Positions 1-9,445 are shown, counted from the stretch's first letter. The stretch is 64,000 nt of DNA from Nocardioidaceae bacterium (GCA_030447865.1 JAUJOD010000002.1:413602-477601); one strand, 5' to 3'. Numbers and translations: made by a program. The notes: generated from the letters alone by a model not told the origin.

Positions 1-917
1 CGCTTTCCGTTCGTCGCCTTGAAGTAGCCCACCTGTGCGATCACCGACAACGTGATGACCGCGAACAGGCCGCCGAAGACGATCAGCAAGAGCTCGGTTC
101 GCGTCATCACCGCGAGCCCGGCCATGACGCCACCCAGCGACAGTGATCCGGTGTCTCCCAGGATGATCTTTGCCGGGGTCGCGTTCCACCACAGGAAGCC
201 GAAGCAAGCTCCGGTCAGCGCGGCAGTGACGACTGCCAGGTCAAGCGGGTCGCGGATCTCGTTGTAGCACTGTGGCCCTGGGGTGATCGCGCAGAACTGG
301 TTGTTCTGCCAGATGCCGACGAGCGTGTAGGCGCCGAAGACCATCATCGCGCTACCCGTTGCCAGGCCGTCGAGGCCGTCGCTGAGGTTCACCGCGTTGC
401 TCGTACCGGCGACCATGATCAGCACCCAGACGATGACGAGGATCGTCGGGAGCTCCCAGTTGACCACCCGGATGAACGAGATGGCGGCGGAGGCCGGGGG
501 GTTCCCCCGCTCGTCAGGGAACTGCAGCGACGCCCAGCCGAAGAGGGTCGCGACTATTGTCTGGCCCCCGAACTTCGTCTTGCTCCGCAAACCCAAGCTG
601 CGCTGCTTGACGATCTTGATGTAGTCGTCGATGAAGCCCACCACGCCAAGCCCGACGAGCAGGAACAGCAGCAGCAGCGCCGACATCGACGGCCCCTCCT
701 GCGTCAGCAGCTTCGCCCCGAAGTAACCGAAAACCACTGCCAGGATGACTACCAGCCCACCCATCGTCGGGGTGCCCCGCTTGGTGTGGTGTGTGGTCGG
801 GCCGTCATCGCGGATGAGCTGGCCGTAGCCCTTCTTGGTCAAGATGGTGATCGCCCACCGCGTGCCGAGCAGCGTGCCGATGAGTCCCAGCCCACCTGAC
901 AGCAGGAGCGCCCTCAT
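1..917 (-). CDS. mraY: MraY, phospho-N-acetylmuramoyl-pentapeptide transferase (3' end cut by window)
   Basis: Integral membrane enzyme that transfers phospho-MurNAc-pentapeptide from UDP to undecaprenyl phosphate to make lipid I. About 305 codons are visible; the C-terminus lies beyond base 1. Seen in the translation: an N-terminal membrane helix, the THHTKRGTPTMGG signature near residues 42-54, the catalytic DD pair of FIDDYIK near residues 95-101, and the NLTDGLDGLA motif near residue 170. The ATG at 915-917 overlaps the murF stop (ATGA), so it is translationally coupled to murF. It is the last visible gene of the dcw operon. Identification is firm; only the truncation limits it. Confidence 0.96.
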   Translation of the reverse strand, partial: MRALLLSGGLGLIGTLLGTRWAITILTKKGYGQLIRDDGPTTHHTKRGTPTMGGLVVILAVVFGYFGAKLLTQEGPSMSALLLLFLLVGLGVVGFIDDYIKIVKQRSLGLRSKTKFGGQTIVATLFGWASLQFPDERGNPPASAAISFIRVVNWELPTILVIVWVLIMVAGTSNAVNLSDGLDGLATGSAMMVFGAYTLVGIWQNNQFCAITPGPQCYNEIRDPLDLAVVTAALTGACFGFLWWNATPAKIILGDTGSLSLGGVMAGLAVMTRTELLLIVFGGLFAVITLSVIAQVGYFKATNGK

Positions 918-2323
918 GTCTCGGCCTCCGTCGCGTTCCCCACCAGTGCAGCGGCGACCTTCTCGAGCCCCGCTGCTCGCGATGCTTTCACAAGCACCAC
1001 GTCACCTGGCCGCACCGCGCCACGGAGAAAGTCGATCGCGGCCTCGGCGTCGCCGACGCACACCGATCGGGGCTGCCTAGCAGACTCCGACGTGGCGCCG
1101 GTATGGACGGGAAGCGCGGCCTCCCCCACCACCACGAGCTGCGAGATGTCGAGCTGTGCAGTGAGTCGGCCGACCGCCTCGTGTTCGGCCGCGGCTGCTG
1201 CGCCCAATTCGCGCATCTCCCCAAGCACCGCGAAGGTGCGTGCCGGCGGCTGACGTCGGGAGCTGATCGCGACAAGTGTCGTCAGGGCGGCCCGCATGCT
1301 GTCGGGATTGGCGTTGTAGGCGTCGTTGATGACAGTGACACCACCCGGCGTCGTCGTGACCTCCATCCGCCAGGGAGATCGGGAGCGCACGCCGTTCAGA
1401 GCTGCTGCGGCTGCCTCGACGGGCATGCCGGCTGCCCAGGCCGCCGCCGCGGCAGCGGCGGCGTTGCTTGCCTGGTGCTCACCGACGAGCGGCAGGCTTA
1501 CCTCGGTAGTCGTGTCCCCGACCGTTAGCGCGAAGTGCGGTCTGCCGTTCTCGTCGAGACGTACGTCGCTCAACCGGACGTCGGCCCGCGGGCTCTGTCC
1601 GAACGTGACGACCGATGCCGCCGTACGGCCGCGCATCTGGCTCACCAGCGGGTCGTCGGCGTTGAGTACGGCGTGCCCGTCGGTTGGCAGTGATTCGACC
1701 AGCTCTCCCTTGGCGGCGGCGATGTCCGCCCTGGACCCGAACTCCCCCAGGTGCGCGACACCCACGTTGAGGATGACGCCGATGCGTGGCTGCACCAGTG
1801 AGGTGAGGTAACGAATGTGGCCGCGGCCGCGCGCACCCATCTCGAGGATCAGGTGCTTGGTGTCCTGCGTGGCCCGGAGCGCCGTCAGCGGTACCCCGAT
1901 CTCGGTGTTGAACGACCCGACTGGCGCAACGGTCGGGCTGTGCCGCTCGAGCAGTTGGGCGAGGATGTCCTTGGTCCCCGTCTTGCCTTGCGAGCCCGTG
2001 ATGCCGACGACCTGCAAGCCGGGGAGCCGATCCACGACATGCCTTGACAGCAGGCCGAGCGCCGGCACGGTGTCGGGCACCAACACCGCTGGAAGTTCAA
2101 CTCGACGCTCGACCAGCGCTGCCGCCGCGCCCTGCGAAACCGCAGCCGCCGCGTAGTCATGGCCGTCAACGACCTCGCCAACCACCGCGACGAACAGCCC
2201 GCCCGCCACCACCTGGCGCGAGTCGTGGAAGGCCGGTCCACTGACAATCCGATGTTCGTCGGCAGGGTCGATGACGTCGCCACCTACCGCTGCCGCGATC
2301 TCGCCCAGCGTCATCGCGATCAC
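914..2323 (-). CDS. murF: MurF, UDP-MurNAc-tripeptide D-alanyl-D-alanine ligase
   Basis: Cytoplasmic ATP-dependent ligase that adds D-Ala-D-Ala to UDP-MurNAc-tripeptide. The 469-residue protein has the usual Mur ligase length. Visible motifs: N-terminal uridine-binding domain (residues 1-90), P-loop GITGSQGKTGTK near 108-119, the central N-A-A-A-A segment and the DAYNANPDSMR stretch typical of MurF in the C-terminal part. Both ends overlap neighbours by 4 bp (murE upstream, mraY downstream). A second in-frame ATG three codons in could be the true start; the first fits the ATGA coupling with murE. Confidence 0.96.
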   Translation of the reverse strand: MIAMTLGEIAAAVGGDVIDPADEHRIVSGPAFHDSRQVVAGGLFVAVVGEVVDGHDYAAAAVSQGAAAALVERRVELPAVLVPDTVPALGLLSRHVVDRLPGLQVVGITGSQGKTGTKDILAQLLERHSPTVAPVGSFNTEIGVPLTALRATQDTKHLILEMGARGRGHIRYLTSLVQPRIGVILNVGVAHLGEFGSRADIAAAKGELVESLPTDGHAVLNADDPLVSQMRGRTAASVVTFGQSPRADVRLSDVRLDENGRPHFALTVGDTTTEVSLPLVGEHQASNAAAAAAAAWAAGMPVEAAAAALNGVRSRSPWRMEVTTTPGGVTVINDAYNANPDSMRAALTTLVAISSRRQPPARTFAVLGEMRELGAAAAAEHEAVGRLTAQLDISQLVVVGEAALPVHTGATSESARQPRSVCVGDAEAAIDFLRGAVRPGDVVLVKASRAAGLEKVAAALVGNATEAET

Positions 2324-3879
2324 GGCTGGGCTCCGGCGTGGAGCCAGTCGAGCACCTCGGCGGCCACCACGCGGTCGTCGAACGGCAGCAGCTGGTCGCC
2401 CACCTGCTGGCCCGTCTCGTGCCCCTTGCCGGCGATGACGACGGTGTCGCCCGCCGTTGCCCCGCGCAGCGCGGTGGCGATCGCCGTGTGCCGGTCACCG
2501 ATCTCGACGATCTTGGTCCGCTCGCTGGGATCGGCGGCACCGGCGATGATGTCGGCCCGGATCGCGGCCGGGTCCTCTGTCCTGGGGTTGTCGTCGGTGA
2601 CGACAACCCGGTCAGCGAGCGCCGCCGCTACCTCGCCCATCAGTGGGCGCTTGCCCTTGTCTCGCTCCCCGCCGGCTCCCAGCACGAGGGTGACCTCACC
2701 TCGCGTGACCCGCCGCACTGCCCGCAGGGTCGCCGCGATCGCGTCTGGCTTGTGCGCGTAGTCCACCAGCACGAGAAAGTCCTGCCCCCGGTCGACCCGT
2801 TGCATGCGACCGGGCACAGCGGCAACCCGGCCGATGCCCGCAGCTGCGGCCGCTACCTCGGCTCGGTCGTCGGCGACCTCGCCCAGGCAGGCCACCGCGC
2901 ACAACGCGTTGGCGACGTTGAAGTCGCCCGGGAGCTGAAGTGTCATCGGGAGGGTGAGGCCAGGACCCTCGATGGTGAACCTGGACTCAAGGCTCGTGGG
3001 CTCGACGTCAACGGCCCGCCAGGTGGCCGGCGCTCCGCTTGGTGAGAATGTGGTGGTGACCACGGCCGGCTGCTGGAGCAGGGTGGCGACGCGGTCGTCG
3101 TCGACATTGAGCAAGGCGCGTCGAGCCCGCGCGGGGGTGAACAGGTCGGCCTTTGCCGCGAAGTAGTCGTCCATGGTCGGGTGGAAGTCCAGATGGTCGC
3201 GCCCGAAGTTCGTGAAGGCGGCGACGTCGAACACCACCCCGTCGACGCGTCCCATCACCACCGCATGGCTCGAGACCTCCATGGCGCACACGCCGACATC
3301 CTCTTCACGCATCACCGCCAGCAGTGCATGCAGATCGGTGGCCTCGGGAGTGGTCAGCGCACTGGAGACCTTCCGGTCGCCGACCCAGGTGCCGTTGGTG
3401 CCGATCACAGCTGTTCGCCGACCGGCTGCGGTGAGCCCGGCGTACAGCAGCTGAGTGGTGGTGGTCTTGCCCTGGGTGCCCGTGACTCCGATCAGGGTCA
3501 CCGCGCTGGCCGGGTCGCCGTACACAATGGCTGCTGCCCGACCCAGCACCCGCCGCGGTTCGTCGACAACGAGCACCGGGACGTCGATGTCGCCGACCAG
3601 TTCGGCGCCGGTCGAATCGCTCAGTACGGCGACCGCACCCGAGCGCACAGCCTCAGCAGCAAACCGGGCACCATGGGTCTTGGCGCCGGGCAGCGCGGCG
3701 TACACGTCGCCGGGTTGCACCGACTGCGATGACAGCGTGATGCCGGTCAGAGCGGGGTTCTCGGCTGGCCGCGAGACGACCGCTGACCCGCTCAGCCGCG
3801 CGGCCAGCTCTGCCAACGCGACAGGCGTGACATTGCGGGGACGCGACGACAGCGTCATCCCGGAGCTATCAAGCGGCAC
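2320..3879 (-). CDS. murE: MurE, UDP-MurNAc-dipeptide:diaminopimelate ligase
   Basis: Adds the third stem-peptide residue to UDP-MurNAc-L-Ala-D-Glu. 519 residues; P-loop GVTGTQGKTTTT near residue 130 and a DNPR motif at about residues 430-433. DNPR is the known signature of enzymes that use diaminopimelate rather than lysine; whether LL- or meso-DAP is used cannot be told from this motif. The protein starts with a hydrophilic extension before the Mur ligase N-domain, and a second Met at residue 8 is a possible start. It overlaps murF by 4 bp and lies 19 bp after the ftsI stop. Confidence 0.96.
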   Translation of the reverse strand: MPLDSSGMTLSSRPRNVTPVALAELAARLSGSAVVSRPAENPALTGITLSSQSVQPGDVYAALPGAKTHGARFAAEAVRSGAVAVLSDSTGAELVGDIDVPVLVVDEPRRVLGRAAAIVYGDPASAVTLIGVTGTQGKTTTTQLLYAGLTAAGRRTAVIGTNGTWVGDRKVSSALTTPEATDLHALLAVMREEDVGVCAMEVSSHAVVMGRVDGVVFDVAAFTNFGRDHLDFHPTMDDYFAAKADLFTPARARRALLNVDDDRVATLLQQPAVVTTTFSPSGAPATWRAVDVEPTSLESRFTIEGPGLTLPMTLQLPGDFNVANALCAVACLGEVADDRAEVAAAAAGIGRVAAVPGRMQRVDRGQDFLVLVDYAHKPDAIAATLRAVRRVTRGEVTLVLGAGGERDKGKRPLMGEVAAALADRVVVTDDNPRTEDPAAIRADIIAGAADPSERTKIVEIGDRHTAIATALRGATAGDTVVIAGKGHETGQQVGDQLLPFDDRVVAAEVLDWLHAGAQP

Positions 3880-3898
3880 ACGGCGAGGTTAGCGACGC

Positions 3899-5893
3899 TC
3901 ACCAGTAAATCGGCAGTCTGGGCGAACGCGCGCCGGTCGGAGGCACCCCGAACTTCTGCAGGGTCGCCGCCATCAGGTCGTGGAACACCGGTCCGCCGGT
4001 TGCCCCTCCGCCGTTGCCGTCACGCGGCTCGTGAACGGCGACGTACACCACGAAGCGGGGGTCGTCGGCCGGTGCGAAACCCGCGAAAGAGACGGTGAAC
4101 GAGCCGTCGTAGCAACCGCACGACTCGTCAACGCGCTGGGCGGTGCCCGTCTTCCCGGCGACGCGGTAGCCGGCGATGTTGGCGTCCGGCGCGGTGCCCT
4201 CATCGCCGACCACCTGCTCCATCATCGCCGCGACCTGGTCGGCGGCGCGCTCGCTCACCACCCGGTGCTCGGCGGGTGGTGGCGCCGGGGAGTAGCCACC
4301 GTCGCTGTCGACGTACCCCTGGACCAGCGACGGTTGGACGTATCTGCCGCCGTTGGCCACGGCCGCGACCGCTGCGGTCATCTGGACGGCGTTGACACTG
4401 ACCCCCTGGCCGAACGCGATGGTGTCGCGAGTGATCGGCAACCAGTCTTTCGGCGCCGGCAGCAGTCCGGCGGACTCACCATCGAGCCCCACGTCGGTGG
4501 CGCTGCCGAGGCCGAAGCTGCGCAGATAGCCGTGCAGCTGGCTGATCGGCATCTGCTCGGCGGCGAGTACCGTGCCGATGTTGGATGACTTCGCCACCAC
4601 GCCTGCTGCCGTCAACCGCAAGGTGCCGTGGCTGAAGTAGTCGTTGATGGTCGTGTCACTACGAGGCAGCGCCGACGGCACCGAGATCTTGGTCCGGGGA
4701 CCGACGTACCCGGAGTCGATCAGCGCCGCGAACGTGAGAACCTTCTGCACGCTGCCCGGCTCGTACACGTCCTGCAGCGCCCGCGACCCATAGTTGGCGG
4801 GACGGGTCTGCGTGCGCGTGTTGGGGTCGAACGTCGGGTAGTCGGCGAGCGCGAGGAGCTGTCCGGTGCGGACGTCCATGACCACCGCGACGCCGGAGCT
4901 GCCGCGCGCCTGTGTCACCGCTTGCGCGAGCCGTCGCTGCGCGAGGAACTGCAGGTCTTGGTCGATCGTCAACCGCACACCGGTTCCCTCGACCGGCTCG
5001 ATCACGGTGCTGTCGGCCAGCGGTAGCTGCTGGCCGTCGGCTACTTCGAACGTCGCCGACCCGGCTGTGCCTGCCAGCGAGGACTCCAGCGCCGACTCGA
5101 AGCCGGCCAGCCCAGTGCCTTCCTCGCCGACGAAGCCGACCAGGTTGGCGGCGACATCGCCACCCGGGTACACCCGGGACGTGTCCTCGTCGGCGTACAC
5201 CCCTGGCAGCCGCGCGTCGCTGAGCATGGAGACGACCGCCGCTGCGCGCTCGGGTTGCACGTGCCGGGCCAGCTCGACGTACCGGGTGTTCGGCTTGCGG
5301 AGCAGCGCCACCGTCTCGATGTAGTCGGTGCCGATCTGGTCGTGGAGCAGGGTCGCGATCTTGGTCGCGTACCTCCGGGTGTACGTCGGGTCGGCCACCA
5401 GCTTGGCGGCGGCGACCGTCTCAGCGAGCGCGACCCCGTTGCGGTCGTAGATCGGTGCTCGGGGCGCGTCGATCGTGATGGTCTTGGCGCCCTTGGCGAC
5501 CGCCATCGCGGCGTAGTCGTTCTCGTCGATGCCTTGAAGCTGAATGAGCCGGGCGGCGAACAGCGATAGCACGAAGGCGACGACACAGAAGGCGCTCCAC
5601 AGCCGAAACGTCCCGGTGGCGAGTCGCAGGGTCCGCCGTCGGTTGCGCCGGCCCTGGCTCGACACGGCGGTAGCGCCGTGGGCCACCTGCGGCCGCTGCC
5701 GCTTGGCCCCAACAACCGCGCTCGGTCGGGTCACCGGGCCAGGCCGAGCAGCGGTACGGCGCTTGGTTGCCGCAGTCGCGCCGGTGCCCGTGCTTGCGCG
5801 GGCGGCGGGACGCTTGGCGTTGCGCGCAGCCGTCGTCCCCGCCGACGTACGGCCGCCGGGTCGGGCTCCACCGGGCTGCCGAGCCGAGGTCAC
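3899..5893 (-). CDS. ftsI: FtsI/PBP2b-type septal penicillin-binding transpeptidase
   Basis: Class B penicillin-binding protein that cross-links septal peptidoglycan. 664 residues: a basic Ala/Arg/Thr/Pro-rich cytoplasmic tail of about 95 residues, one membrane helix near 98-118, a dimerisation domain, and a C-terminal transpeptidase domain with all three active-site motifs (SVQK, SSN and KTG at about 581-583). A Cys-X-Cys pair follows the KTG box (SCGCYDG). The GTG start overlaps the upstream ftsL-like stop (GTGA). The long tail is a feature of actinobacterial homologues such as mycobacterial PbpB, where it contacts division partners; that role is inferred here. Confidence 0.94.
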   Translation of the reverse strand: MTSARQPGGARPGGRTSAGTTAARNAKRPAARASTGTGATAATKRRTAARPGPVTRPSAVVGAKRQRPQVAHGATAVSSQGRRNRRRTLRLATGTFRLWSAFCVVAFVLSLFAARLIQLQGIDENDYAAMAVAKGAKTITIDAPRAPIYDRNGVALAETVAAAKLVADPTYTRRYATKIATLLHDQIGTDYIETVALLRKPNTRYVELARHVQPERAAAVVSMLSDARLPGVYADEDTSRVYPGGDVAANLVGFVGEEGTGLAGFESALESSLAGTAGSATFEVADGQQLPLADSTVIEPVEGTGVRLTIDQDLQFLAQRRLAQAVTQARGSSGVAVVMDVRTGQLLALADYPTFDPNTRTQTRPANYGSRALQDVYEPGSVQKVLTFAALIDSGYVGPRTKISVPSALPRSDTTINDYFSHGTLRLTAAGVVAKSSNIGTVLAAEQMPISQLHGYLRSFGLGSATDVGLDGESAGLLPAPKDWLPITRDTIAFGQGVSVNAVQMTAAVAAVANGGRYVQPSLVQGYVDSDGGYSPAPPPAEHRVVSERAADQVAAMMEQVVGDEGTAPDANIAGYRVAGKTGTAQRVDESCGCYDGSFTVSFAGFAPADDPRFVVYVAVHEPRDGNGGGATGGPVFHDLMAATLQKFGVPPTGARSPRLPIYW

Positions 5894-6540
5894 CGGCCGT
5901 CCTGTCCCGAGCGCCGGTCCGGGTGCCGGTCCGGGCGGTCGGTCGTCGCGTCGACTGAGTCCGCGGGTCGGTTGCGGTCGGCCGCCGGCGCCCGCTCGAC
6001 TCCGGTGCTGCCGCTGTTCCGGGTGCCCGCCGCCAGCGGCGTCGCCTTGCCGACGGAGCTCAATGTCGTTGCCGAGCCGCCGAGCACGGGTTGGTTGCCT
6101 GGCTGCCCAGCCGTTGGGACCCCGATGACCTCGCCGGTGGTGAGGGACAAGAATGCGGGGCTGTCGCCTTGCACCATGCCGATCGCAAGCGCCTCTTCAG
6201 CTACCCGCTGCGGAGCCTGTAGCCGGCCCACCGCCAGCTCCAGGTTCTGCTGTCGCAGCCGCAGGTCGGCTGCTTGATCACGCAAATGGGTGATGGTGTA
6301 CGCCCCCTGTTGCAGGGACGTGTTGAGCACCAGCAGGCCGATCAGACCGGCTACGAGCACAGCGACCACCAGCGCGACGAACGGGATCCGAGAGGCGCTC
6401 GGGGTGCCGACGGGCACCACGCTCAGTTGCGCGCGGGATGCACTCTGCGTTCGCAGCGACGGCGCACCGGACGTCCGCAGCGACTGCGCAGTCGGCGCCC
6501 TCAGCGGGCGGGCCCGGCCAGAGGCGAGGAACGAGCTCAC
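5890..6540 (-). CDS. FtsL-like bitopic division protein
   Basis: 216 residues with a basic N-terminal tail of about 50 residues, one membrane helix at about 52-73, a heptad-rich helix at about 82-118 ([19 protein letters not shown]) and a long Pro/Gly/Ser/Ala tail. This is the layout of FtsL/DivIC proteins, and the position between rsmH and ftsI is where ftsL lies in dcw clusters. Sequence identity to FtsL is too low to read off directly, so no symbol is given. GTG start overlaps the rsmH stop by 4 bp and its own stop overlaps ftsI by 4 bp, so the four products are made together. The likely role is to scaffold the septal FtsQ-FtsB-FtsW-FtsI complex. Confidence 0.8.
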   Translation of the reverse strand: MSSFLASGRARPLRAPTAQSLRTSGAPSLRTQSASRAQLSVVPVGTPSASRIPFVALVVAVLVAGLIGLLVLNTSLQQGAYTITHLRDQAADLRLRQQNLELAVGRLQAPQRVAEEALAIGMVQGDSPAFLSLTTGEVIGVPTAGQPGNQPVLGGSATTLSSVGKATPLAAGTRNSGSTGVERAPAADRNRPADSVDATTDRPDRHPDRRSGQDGR

Positions 6541-7490
6541 GCGGCCTCCCTGATCCGTTCGGCTGCCCGCATCCGGACAGATGCCGCGCGGGGGTTGCGC
6601 TGGACCTCCTGGTCGTCGGCGGTCTCCGCCCCCCGGGTCAGCAACCGCAGCTCCGGGTCATGACCGGCCGGCACCACCGGCAAACCGATCGGTGCGGAGG
6701 ACGACGCGCGCGCGACAAGAGCCTGCTTGGTGAGCCGGTCCTCCAGCGAGTGGTACGACAAGACGACGATTCGCCCTCCCACGGCAAGCGCGTCGATCGC
6801 GGCGGGGAGCGCCCGGCGTAGCGTCGAGAGCTCGTCGTTGACCTCGATCCGGAGAGCTTGGAAGGTCCGCTTGGCGGGGTTGCCGCCGGTACGTCGGGCA
6901 GCGGCAGGAATCGCGTCTCGAACGACGGCGACGAGCTGGCCGCTGGTCACGAAGGGTGTCGTCGCTCGCTCGCGAACGATCGCCGCGGCGATCCGCCGGG
7001 CAAACCGTTCCTCGCCGTAGCGGGAGAAGATCCTCGACAAGTCGTCGACGGAGTAGGTGTTAACGACCTCAGCAGCCGTCGTGCCCGAAGAGGTGTCCAT
7101 CCGCATGTCGAGCGGTGCGTCCTGGGAGTAGGCGAAACCACGCTCGACCTGGTCCAGTTGCATCGACGACACGCCTAGGTCGAACAACACACCGTGCACG
7201 CGGGCAAGCCCCAGCTCACCCAGCGTCGCCGGTAGCTGGTCGTACACCGCGTGCACCAGCGTCATCCGCGAGGAGAACCCCGCCAGCCGTCCCGCCACCC
7301 GGTCCAGGGCGTGGTGGTCCCGGTCGACCCCCACCAGGCAGGCGTCGGGGCAGTGGGCGAGCACGGCCTCGGCATGGCCGCCGAGGCCAACAGTGGCGTC
7401 AACGAAGACAGTTCCCCGGCGTTGCAAGGCCGGTGCCAGCAACGAGACCACCCGGTCGACCAGCACCGGGACGTGAAGGGCAGCAGCCAT
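6537..7490 (-). CDS. rsmH: RsmH (MraW), 16S rRNA N4-methylcytidine methyltransferase
   Basis: SAM-dependent enzyme that methylates the N4 of C1402 in 16S rRNA. The frame is open up to 7856, but the conserved protein begins at the ATG at 7488-7490 ([14 protein letters not shown]), giving 317 residues, the normal length; the upstream part is low-complexity and overlaps the small ORF. Visible motifs: SAM-binding [16 protein letters not shown] near residue 32, the [10 protein letters not shown] segment, [17 protein letters not shown], and SYHSLEDR near the end. It sits between the small membrane ORF and ftsL-like gene in the dcw operon. Confidence 0.95.
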   Translation of the reverse strand: MAAALHVPVLVDRVVSLLAPALQRRGTVFVDATVGLGGHAEAVLAHCPDACLVGVDRDHHALDRVAGRLAGFSSRMTLVHAVYDQLPATLGELGLARVHGVLFDLGVSSMQLDQVERGFAYSQDAPLDMRMDTSSGTTAAEVVNTYSVDDLSRIFSRYGEERFARRIAAAIVRERATTPFVTSGQLVAVVRDAIPAAARRTGGNPAKRTFQALRIEVNDELSTLRRALPAAIDALAVGGRIVVLSYHSLEDRLTKQALVARASSSAPIGLPVVPAGHDPELRLLTRGAETADDQEVQRNPRAASVRMRAAERIREAA

Positions 7491-7498
7491 CTCGGCAG

Positions 7499-7654
7499 TC
7501 AGCCAGCGAGCTTCATGAGCACCGTGAGCGCGACCGCCGCCAAGGTGGAGATCAGCGCCGACGTCGCCGCCACAGCCAGACCGTCCTTGACCTCGTCGCG
7601 CACTCGGCGTACCGGTGGCTTGGTTGGAAGCGCCTCTGCTCCACTGCTCGACAT
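7499..7654 (-). CDS. Small single-pass membrane protein (51 aa) in the dcw cluster
   Basis: A short ORF fills the gap between mraZ and rsmH. The 51-residue product has a charged N-terminal half ([12 protein letters not shown], then [11 protein letters not shown]) and one C-terminal hydrophobic helix (about residues 28-48) ending KLAG. Third codon positions are almost all G or C, as in neighbouring genes, and AAAGGG lies about 7 bp before the ATG. Its stop is 8 bp ahead of the rsmH start. The charge distribution suggests an N-in orientation. No family is recognised. It is easily missed because the rsmH frame reads through it on the same strand. Confidence 0.68.
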   Translation of the reverse strand: MSSSGAEALPTKPPVRRVRDEVKDGLAVAATSALISTLAAVALTVLMKLAG

Positions 7655-7809
7655 GTTCGACCCTTTGCATTCGCAGCTGATGGGATTCGTACGGCCCAGG
7701 TCCCCGCCCGCTCCTCCAGCTGTGATCCGGCTGGCACCGGGGAAGGTGTGCCAGCAGGCGTTGAAGGGGCGGTTCGGAGACCTCGGCGTACGACGTCCGA
7801 GATCGGCGG

Positions 7810-8253
7810 TCAGGACTGGCCTGAGCCGGGCAGCACCTCCTCCGACCAGTCCGCAAAGGCGGGTTCTTGCTCGTTGCTGTAGGAGCTCCAGGACTCGGCG
7901 TCCCAGATCTCGACCCGGTTGAAGGCGCCGATCACGACGCAGTCTCGTTCCAGGCCGGCGTAGTCGCGGAGCAGCTGCGGCAGCGTCACCCGTCCTTGCC
8001 TGTCGGCCATCTCTGCTGACGCGCCAGCAGACAACATCCGCATGAAGTCGCGCGCCCGCTTGTTGGTCACCGGTGCCTTCCTGAGCTGCTCGGTGAACGT
8101 GTTGAACTCAGCGGTTGGCCAGACGTAAAGGCATCGCTCCTGGCCTCTGGTCACGACCAACCCCTCTGCCAACTCCTCGCGGAACTTCGCCGGAAGGAAC
8201 AACCTGCCCTTCTCGTCGAGGCGGGGGGTATGGGTGCCCAAGAACATCGGCAT
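7810..8253 (-). CDS. mraZ: MraZ, transcriptional regulator of the dcw cluster
   Basis: AbrB-like DNA-binding protein that in other bacteria represses its own operon by binding TGGGN repeats. 147 residues with the two MraZ half-domains: [22 protein letters not shown] at the N-terminus (DEKGR loop) and the second copy around [18 protein letters not shown]. Two ATGs are two codons apart (8253 and 8247). The strong AGGGAGGT Shine-Dalgarno touches the first and is about 5-7 bp from the second, so 8247 may be the true start. First gene of the minus-strand dcw operon, divergent from the moxR-like gene. Confidence 0.94.
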   Translation of the reverse strand: MPMFLGTHTPRLDEKGRLFLPAKFREELAEGLVVTRGQERCLYVWPTAEFNTFTEQLRKAPVTNKRARDFMRMLSAGASAEMADRQGRVTLPQLLRDYAGLERDCVVIGAFNRVEIWDAESWSSYSNEQEPAFADWSEEVLPGSGQS

Positions 8254-8275
8254 ACCTCCCTTCCTCCACCGCGCG

Positions 8276-8310
8276 CCACTTTACCCCACTTCCCCCCACC
8301 GTCAACCCCA
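8276..8310 (-). promoter_or_regulatory. mraZ promoter with MraZ-box TGGGG repeats
   Basis: Reading the minus strand, TGGGG occurs with its first base at 8310, 8298 and 8288, and a weaker TGG at 8278, so the spacings are 12, 10 and 10 bp, about one helical turn. Within the same stretch lies TTGACG (8305-8300), 16 bp, then TAAAGT (8283-8278), a good -35/-10 pair. The boxes therefore overlap the promoter itself. Known MraZ sites are TGGGN direct repeats of this spacing, so MraZ autorepression of the dcw operon is inferred. Confidence 0.8.
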
Positions 8311-8467
8311 GCGCTCGTGTGTCGGTGCTCGGCCACGCTCCCAAGAACTGTGCTGCCGTCACCACATCGTTATCCTTGCGACATCGCGCGATTCCGGCGA
8401 AGTGCCAAGATCGGGTGTGCGACGGCCCGCGCCGAGCGGGGCATGCACGCAGCCGCTAGGGAGACAG

Positions 8468-9436
8468 ATGAGCAGCTTCGACACCCTCGCCGGGGTGACC
8501 CAGCGGGTCAGCGACAACGTCGAGAAGGTCATCGAAGGAAAACCCGACGTGGTGCGCACCGCGATGACGGTTCTGCTGGCCGAGGGTCACCTGCTCATCG
8601 AGGACGTGCCGGGAGTCGGCAAGACGATGCTCGCGAAGGCCCTGGCACGGTCGATCGACTGCTCGGTCAAGCGGATCCAGTTCACTCCCGACCTCTTGCC
8701 CTCCGACGTCACCGGGGTCTCGATCTACAACCGCGAGACGCGGGAGTTCGAGTTCCGCCCCGGCGGCGTCTTTGCCAACATCGTCGTGGGCGACGAGATC
8801 AACCGCGCGTCTCCCAAGACCCAGTCGGCGCTGCTCGAGTGCATGGAAGAGCGGCAGGTCACCGTCGACACCACGACGTACGAGCTGCAGGCACCGTTCA
8901 TGGTGATCGCCACCCAGAACCCCATCGAGATGGAGGGGACCTACCCGCTGCCTGAAGCGCAGCGCGACCGCTTCATGGCCCGGGTGTCGATGGGCTACCC
9001 GGTGATGCGATCAGAGCTCGCCATGCTCGACTCGCACTCCGCGGCCAATCCCCTCGACGACCTCGAACCTGTCACCGACGGAGCCGAGATCGCCAAGCTT
9101 GTCGACATCGTCCGCAGCGTGCACGTCTCCGACGCGGTCAAGAGGTACGCCGTCGACATCACCGCCGCAACCCGGCACTCCCCCGACCTTCGGCTCGGTG
9201 CCTCGCCGCGAGCGTCGTTGCACATCATCCGCGCCGCCCGAGCCCATGCAGCGCTGGAAGCCCGCGACTACGTCATACCCGACGACCTGCAGCTGTTGGC
9301 GGCTCCAGTACTTGCGCACCGGCTGATCACCGGGCTGGACGCGCAGATGGGCGGCCGGGGCGCCGAGGCGGTCGTCGCGTCGCTGCTGCGTGCGCTGCCG
9401 GTCCCCGAGCCGGCGGCTACCGGGCGCGGCGGGTAG
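8468..9436 (+). CDS. MoxR-family AAA+ ATPase
   Basis: 322-residue ATPase starting at the ATG at 8468, preceded by GGGAGA; the open frame reaches further upstream but crosses the mraZ promoter. Walker A is EDVPGVGKTMLAKALA (about residues 42-57), Walker B VVGDEINRA, followed by sensor 1 (ATQNP) and the MoxR lid domain. MoxR ATPases act as chaperones for proteins with metal- or VWA-type domains. It is followed at 9 bp by DUF58 and then a transglutaminase gene, the classic MoxR/DUF58/TgpA operon. Substrate unknown. Confidence 0.92.
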   Translation: MSSFDTLAGVTQRVSDNVEKVIEGKPDVVRTAMTVLLAEGHLLIEDVPGVGKTMLAKALARSIDCSVKRIQFTPDLLPSDVTGVSIYNRETREFEFRPGGVFANIVVGDEINRASPKTQSALLECMEERQVTVDTTTYELQAPFMVIATQNPIEMEGTYPLPEAQRDRFMARVSMGYPVMRSELAMLDSHSAANPLDDLEPVTDGAEIAKLVDIVRSVHVSDAVKRYAVDITAATRHSPDLRLGASPRASLHIIRAARAHAALEARDYVIPDDLQLLAAPVLAHRLITGLDAQMGGRGAEAVVASLLRALPVPEPAATGRGG

Positions 9437-9445
9437 GGACGCCGC

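Noticed and set aside
7491..7856. N-terminal extension of rsmH
   Set aside because: Low-complexity, overlaps the 51-codon ORF, and RsmH proteins begin at the HVPVL segment.
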